64,000 bases of DNA. Source: Epinephelus fuscoguttatus. Its lineage: Eukaryota; Chordata; Actinopteri; Perciformes; Serranidae. The DNA lies in NCBI RefSeq assembly GCF_011397635.1, contig NC_064755.1, forward strand, positions 38,112,059-38,176,058, written 5' to 3'. The translations under genes and the position numbers were made by a program. Each line of letters begins with the position of its first letter. The first letter of the stretch is position 1. A model generated the notes under the pieces. It had not been told where the DNA came from and did not search any database. It saw nothing but the letters and a program-made list of their open reading frames with translations. Shown here piece after piece: positions 59,501 through 64,000 of the stretch.

Positions 59501-61324
59501 AGCCAACATTAAAAACCCACAACACTAACAGAAACAGTTTAACTCAGTCTGAAATGGTAAATGTCCGTCTCTCATTCTGACATTCACTCTGGAGTCTTCA
59601 GTATTTTCTTTGTGGATGAAGCAGCCTCAGGTTTGTGTTTGACTAGTCACAGACGCGATTAGCTTTCATTTACATTGTCAGTCACCCTAAAAAGTTTCTG
59701 TGTGAATCAACCAGCTTCATTGTGAATGTCGTGATCATCTCACAGTAACACACCACACTGGACTCACTACAGTCATTCCCCCTCCACAGAGGGCAGGAGT
59801 CGGTCTGAACGTGGCCTCAGGCTGTCATTTCTTCAGGATTAGTGGTTGTGAAACTGTGGGGCGGGTACCTCCTGGAGACCGTAGCCATTACAGGAGGTTG
59901 GGGGGCGGTCAAGGGGGTCTTTTACCAGAGGGCAAATAAGCAAACAGGATATTGCCTCTGTGGGAACTTTCCCCCGGGAACCAAGAACGCTAGGGTCAGA
60001 CTGTCTTGATTCCACAGCAACTACAACTTCATACAGCTTCATTCATAAAATAAAATACTCTACTATTGATACCAAGACAGGCAGTTGGACATTTATTGTT
60101 TATTAACTCTAAATACAAAGCTCAATATGAGTGCAAGAGGGAGAGGCGGCCGAGAGTGAGGAACAAAGTGAGTAAAGGACAGAAAGAAATCATTAGCCAT
60201 GTTTCCACCAAACACTTTAGGTATGGTACCTTTGGAACCAACAGTAACCCTGCAGACATGGTACCTAGACCCTAGGTCTGTTTAGCGTTTCCACCTTAAA
60301 CAGTACTCTTAAATGTGGGCGGGGTTGCTGTCACTCACTGCTCCATCCAGCACTCACTGTATTTCCTGCAGGTTTGTGCATTTAGTCCTTCTCAGGCAAG
60401 CTCAGGGGTTTAGTGTTGCCGGCGCCCACAGGAACTGTTTTTCCTGTGTGAGGATTAGAATATATGCTGTTCTGGTCGAAATTAATATATTAACGCTTGA
60501 AGATCCACTCAGTGGATGGTTACAGTGTATGTCATATAAAAACTAAAGTAATGGTCAGAGTTGTTAACGTGAAATTTAAGGTGTGTTGATGGATTCATGT
60601 TGTCACCTCATATATTGAGTATAATTACAAGTCAACATTCCACCTTAAAAGTCGCCGGCAGTCGGCCCAGTGAATTAAGTTATTTCTTTCTCCGACTCCA
60701 GCTGCTGCAAGAGGCAGTAAACATCCTTTCATTTTATACACTTTACTAAAAAAAAATGGAAAAAAAAGTGCACTGAACTGAACTGAACTGAACCGTACTG
60801 CTCAGTGGAAACAGAGCTTTTGATGTATGTGGCAGCGTAGACAGACAGGAAACATTCAATATGACACTCAACAAAGAGTCAAACTTTGTCCTTTAATAGT
60901 TTGACATCAGTTACTTGACAAATCATAAAGAAATTAAAATGATTCATCCATCAGAGCAAACATGATCATCATCAGTGTGATCTACACAGTTCAGATTTTA
61001 CTACAGTGACCTCCAGTGGACGTAAGAGGAACTGCTATTAATATATGAATGTGGAGTACAGACACTCTGATTGATCTTTAAATTATTGATCTGATCTGCT
61101 GTGTTAACATACTGTTGATGTAGAGTATGTTAGTATTGATAGATGTATTGGTGTAGTGTGATCAGTGTTATATTGATGCTCTGTTGTGAAACAGTACTGT
61201 GTCAGTTCTTTGGTTGGTAGGTTATTGATGTAACTGTCTGCTGTCTGCAGGTATGGAGAACGTCACCATTCAGCTGAATCTGGAAGCCGAGTTTCACTTC
61301 ACACATCTCATCATGACCTTCAGA
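53992..61324 (+). CDS. lamb1: Laminin subunit beta-1, 5' part (exons 1-4), runs off window
   Basis: Coding exons 53992-54022, 56067-56281, 58768-58906 and 61251-61324 join in phase to about 153 residues. A leader [17 protein letters not shown] is followed by a roughly 20-residue Gly/Asp-rich spacer, then the LN domain: [44 protein letters not shown], a [15 protein letters not shown] segment, [22 protein letters not shown] and [15 protein letters not shown], the PEP-CIVSHLQ segment and ENVTIQL match remembered beta-1 better than beta-2 or beta-4. Exon boundaries fall at the same codons as in lamb4, as expected for tandem paralogs. Beta-1 is the broadly used basement-membrane beta chain. I see no exon 5 before 64000, so it lies downstream. 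Which teleost copy (1a or 1b) this is cannot be told here. Confidence 0.9.
55080..55520 (+). mobile_element. LINE reverse-transcriptase fragment in lamb1 intron 1
   Basis: In two frames the + strand reads [10 protein letters not shown] (GGGGTTCCCCAGGGCTCAGT) then [21 protein letters not shown] and [16 protein letters not shown] is the RT catalytic core. A frameshift separates the two motifs. The clade is probably jockey/L2-like but not resolved. Confidence 0.75.
56473..56505. repeat. (CA)n microsatellite in lamb1 intron 2
   Basis: About 16 CA repeats followed by CATA repeats. Confidence 0.9.
57600..57960 (-). mobile_element. LINE reverse-transcriptase remnant
   Basis: The minus strand reads [17 protein letters not shown], the RT box, then frameshifts. 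Upstream in the same direction are loosely LINE-like codons. It is followed on the + strand (57940-58071) by GGCGAGTATTTCC and CTTTATAAATAAAATTGAAA, which looks like the tail of another repeat. Confidence 0.6.
58256..58364. repeat. Two-copy direct repeat with TG microsatellites
   Basis: TGATTGGACGGTCAGTGTGT followed by GTTAAAGTGTGTGTG occurs twice, about 64 bp apart, with a TG run in each. A local tandem duplication within lamb1 intron 2. Confidence 0.85.
60198..60820. mobile_element. Possible TIR element in lamb1 intron 3
   Basis: The left side ATGTTTCCACCAAACACTT and right side GTACTGCTCAGTGGAAACAG are inverted around GTTTCCAC/GTGGAAAC. The interior includes GAACTGAACTGAACTGAACC and a GGTACC-rich left part, as in common fish MITEs. 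Ends and target duplication are uncertain. Confidence 0.45.
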
Positions 61325-62699
61325 GTGAGTTCTACACAAATTCACACAGCAGGGGATTCTGGGTAATCACAGGCTGATGCATGACTGAGGCCCTGATCAC
61401 AGAGGAAGTGCTTTGCAGGTTGTAAAACACGAAGTGCACTGCACTGCCATTTTTTAAAAAACTGAATGCCATTAGTAAAAAAAAAAATGCTCGCTATGCC
61501 TTTTTATCGTTGCCAGCAATCAGTATCTAGTATCTAGTTCCTAAAATGTTGAAGCAGAGGGTACTTGCTGTAGCTCTGGTTGAGGGTGAGAGGCTGTCAG
61601 CAAATCGTTTGTCTGGCACAGGGAAACAGAGATCATGGGGAGCACCACCAGTTGGTCCAGGAGCTTCGCCTCGATGAAGGCCATTTCCATGCATATGACT
61701 CAGGGGCAGTTTGACAACCTGCTGTCTATCATCAGGCCGTACAGCTCTGGGTATCCAGCAACTGTAAACTTGTTGTCGAGACCATTACAGAGGGTCCGCC
61801 TCTTAAATCATCCAGTTGGTCAATGGGAAAAAAGATGACGAACTGCTCACTGTTAGTCCCTCTCATCTTGTGAAAACAACCGTGGAGAACAGTACCAGGC
61901 CTGCGTTGCAAACTGGAGGGGTGGAGTTTGAAGTCTAAACTCTGAGAGCGCATCTCACTGACACTTATTTAAACACAGCAGCAGCTGGTGCCTCTGACTG
62001 CAGGTCTGACAGTCACCAGGTTCCTTCACTGAGAGGGTAGTGTGAATGTAAACAGTGCGTTCTGATTGGTCAGTCCTGTGTCTGGACCCACTTCCTGTTT
62101 ACTGTACAATACACTACATTTACTGTCTACTATTTTATTTCACTGTCTGAATTCTGAGTGTGTTTATGCATGCATGACATGTGCACTACTTTGCGCTAAC
62201 AATCTCACAATGAGGTTATCCATATTTTATAAATATGAAATAACTGTTGAGCGACTCAACCGCTGTCAGTGCAACATAATGATGATCAATAAGTGCCTGA
62301 AATCTCAACTGTTGACTGTCTGTGAGAGAAAAAGTAAAGATTGCGTTAACAAGGGAGTTAGCTCAACCTCTGACTGCTGAGGAAGCTGACACACAAACAC
62401 AGAGTTCTTGAATCAAACTAACACTGTTCCTCTGTTGTTTCTAGTCTGATCCTTAAGACTGGTTCATATGTTGTCTCCATCAGTGTTACAGTCAAACTTA
62501 AAACACCAGTTAAACTGGTTCTGACTAAAAATACCAGTAACTTCCCACTGCTGTCTGACCCAGTGAATTAAAGTTGAATTAATTTCACGGAGCAGAAGGT
62601 TGAGGATTCACCTTCTGTTTTTTTCTAAAGCCTGGTTCTTCAACAGGGTATCTGGAACCCCTTAAGGGTGCTCAGAGTTACTGCTGGAGGGCTGCCACA
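61325..62699. other. lamb1 intron 4, nothing recognised
   Basis: Intronic DNA after exon 4. I looked for an exon starting like [11 protein letters not shown] and did not find one here or up to 64000. No repeat family assigned. Confidence 0.5.
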
Positions 62700-63340
62700 T
62701 GATTCTACTCAATTAATTAATTATTAGTGGAGTGTCTTCCTCAAGCTCGGGTCCTCTACCAAAGGCCTTGGAGTTTGATGGCTCTGTGCAGTATCTTAGC
62801 TGTTCCTGCGACTGCACTCTTCTGGACAGAGACCTCAGATGTTGTATCTGGAATCCGCTGGGGCCACTCTCTCAGTTTGGGGGTCACAGCCCAGAGTGCT
62901 CCGATCACCACTGGCACCACTGTTGCCTTGACTCCCCACATCTTTTCTAGCTCCTCTTTCAGCCCTTGATATTTTTTGAGCTTCTCTGTTCCTTCTATCT
63001 GATGTTGCTGTCGCTTGGGATTGCTTCATTTATCACTACTGCCTTCTTCTGTTGTTTGTCGGTCAACACAATGTCCGGTTGGTTAGCCATCACCAGCTTG
63101 TCATCTATCATTCTCTCAACCACCTTAGGAGGTGTCCTTCATTCTGACCATGGGACTTCTAGCCCATACTCAATGCAGATGTTCCTGTACATTATGCCAG
63201 CCACTTGGTTATGGGGTTCCATGTATGCTGTTCTTGTCTGCATCTTACATCTGATGTGCTGCACTGTCTCAGGAGCATCTTTGAGGCCAATAGGTGTATT
63301 ATTATTGCGAAAGCACAGATGGTGAGGGTTATGCACTGAG
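62700..63340 (-). mobile_element. LINE fragment, endonuclease C-terminus, reverse strand
   Basis: The minus strand gives KDAPETVQHI, YMEPHNQVAGIMYRNICIEY, then in another frame KATVVPVVIGAL, VTPKL and VQKSAVAGTAKIL...LQGLW. This overlaps the 3085-3505 fragment in its VQKSAV...LGTAKIL part. It looks like the restriction-like endonuclease end of an R4/Rex6-type LINE, disrupted by stops and indels. Confidence 0.7.
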
Positions 63341-64000
63341 TCATACTACAGCTGCTGCTGACTTAGCAGCTACAGGCAAGTGTAAACAAAACGACCCAAA
63401 ATTGTTCAGATAATTATCTCAAATGCAACTCAGCTTTATACAGTTTATGCAATAGGTCCCTGCTCTGTCTCTCTTTGAGCTGAGGTGTCCTTGGCCTGAA
63501 AAACGTTGAAGACTCCTCATTCTAAAGTCTCAGTTTGAAGTTTGAGCATTCGGTCACAGAACAGAACAAAATGCTTCAGTTCAGGTTTTGTAGATTATAA
63601 CCTTTATTTGATGAAGATAGTTTTAACACATACTATTATTCGTTCTATGTTGTCTCCTGGACATATTTCTAAATAGTGAAATCTTCTACCTGTATGGAGC
63701 TACATTAGGGTCAAATGTTTTGTACTTGAAAAAATAAAAATTTGAAGCTGAAAATTCATGTGTTGATCTTGAATTTTGAAAAATATAACAATGTATTCAA
63801 AATAAAAATAAGTATGTGAAACGTTTTTTCAGGTTAAATATAATTTTGATTCACTTTGGTAATTCTTTTGAATGAATAATTTATTTTCACTTTTCACTTC
63901 CATATATATTTTAACATTTGAGGTCTTATTTTTTTCAGTCGCATGTTTTATCTTTTCAGATTCAGATCTTATTTTTTCACTTTCAGATCTTTTTTTTTCA
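63341..64000. other. End of window, lamb1 intron 4, nothing recognised
   Basis: AT-rich sequence with TTTTTTCA repeats at the very end (TTATTTTTTCACTTTCAGATC). No exon seen. Confidence 0.5.

Overview
The window looks like teleost fish nuclear DNA, probably a spiny-rayed fish. It holds multi-exon vertebrate genes with GT-AG introns, V-type and other tRNA-derived SINEs, RTE/Rex3-like and L2-like LINE pieces, LINE pieces with a restriction-like endonuclease, several hAT elements with exact 8-bp target duplications, and many micro- and minisatellites. There is no sign of operons, rRNA, tRNA genes or CRISPR.

Two genes are supported, head to tail on the + strand. The first is a complete laminin beta-4 gene (lamb4). 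I reconstruct 34 coding exons from 20746 to 45474 with matching phases throughout, giving an uninterrupted protein of about 1832 residues: signal peptide, LN domain, LE repeats, L4 domain, LE repeats, coiled coil II, beta-knob, coiled coil I and a C-terminal Cys. The second is the 5' end of a laminin beta-1 gene (lamb1; a or b paralog not resolved). Its coding exons 1-4 run from 53992 to 61324, and the rest lies beyond the window. A beta-4 gene directly upstream of beta-1 in the same direction matches my memory of human LAMB4-LAMB1, which supports both names. Both encode secreted basement-membrane chains. Beta chains join alpha and gamma chains through the coiled coil, and LN domains polymerise the network.

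Layout: 1-17000 is a gene-poor flank with a 694-bp near-identical direct duplication, a TA-flanked palindrome-rich MITE, SINEs, a LINE tail, a (GAT)n tract, a terminal-inverted-repeat element and a GC-rich patch that may hold a minus-strand first exon. 17028-20250 is a tandem array of roughly 130-bp units split by a 2.1-kb hAT element, itself split by a 0.6-kb hAT element. 20746-47101 is lamb4 with its 3' UTR. 47440-53640 is intergenic LINE, MITE and AT-rich repeat. 53992 to the end is the start of lamb1, with large repeat-laden introns.

The most unusual things are: a 1.2-kb minisatellite at the start of lamb4 intron 32 whose unit contains the exon's own 5' splice site, so about 34 GTAAG donor-like sites follow the real one; a 3' UTR made largely of about 43-bp units that each can form a small GTACT/AGTAC hairpin; two GC-AG introns; a 48-residue proline-rich tract and a following basic exon at the LE/L4 boundary; and the nested, dateable hAT insertions.
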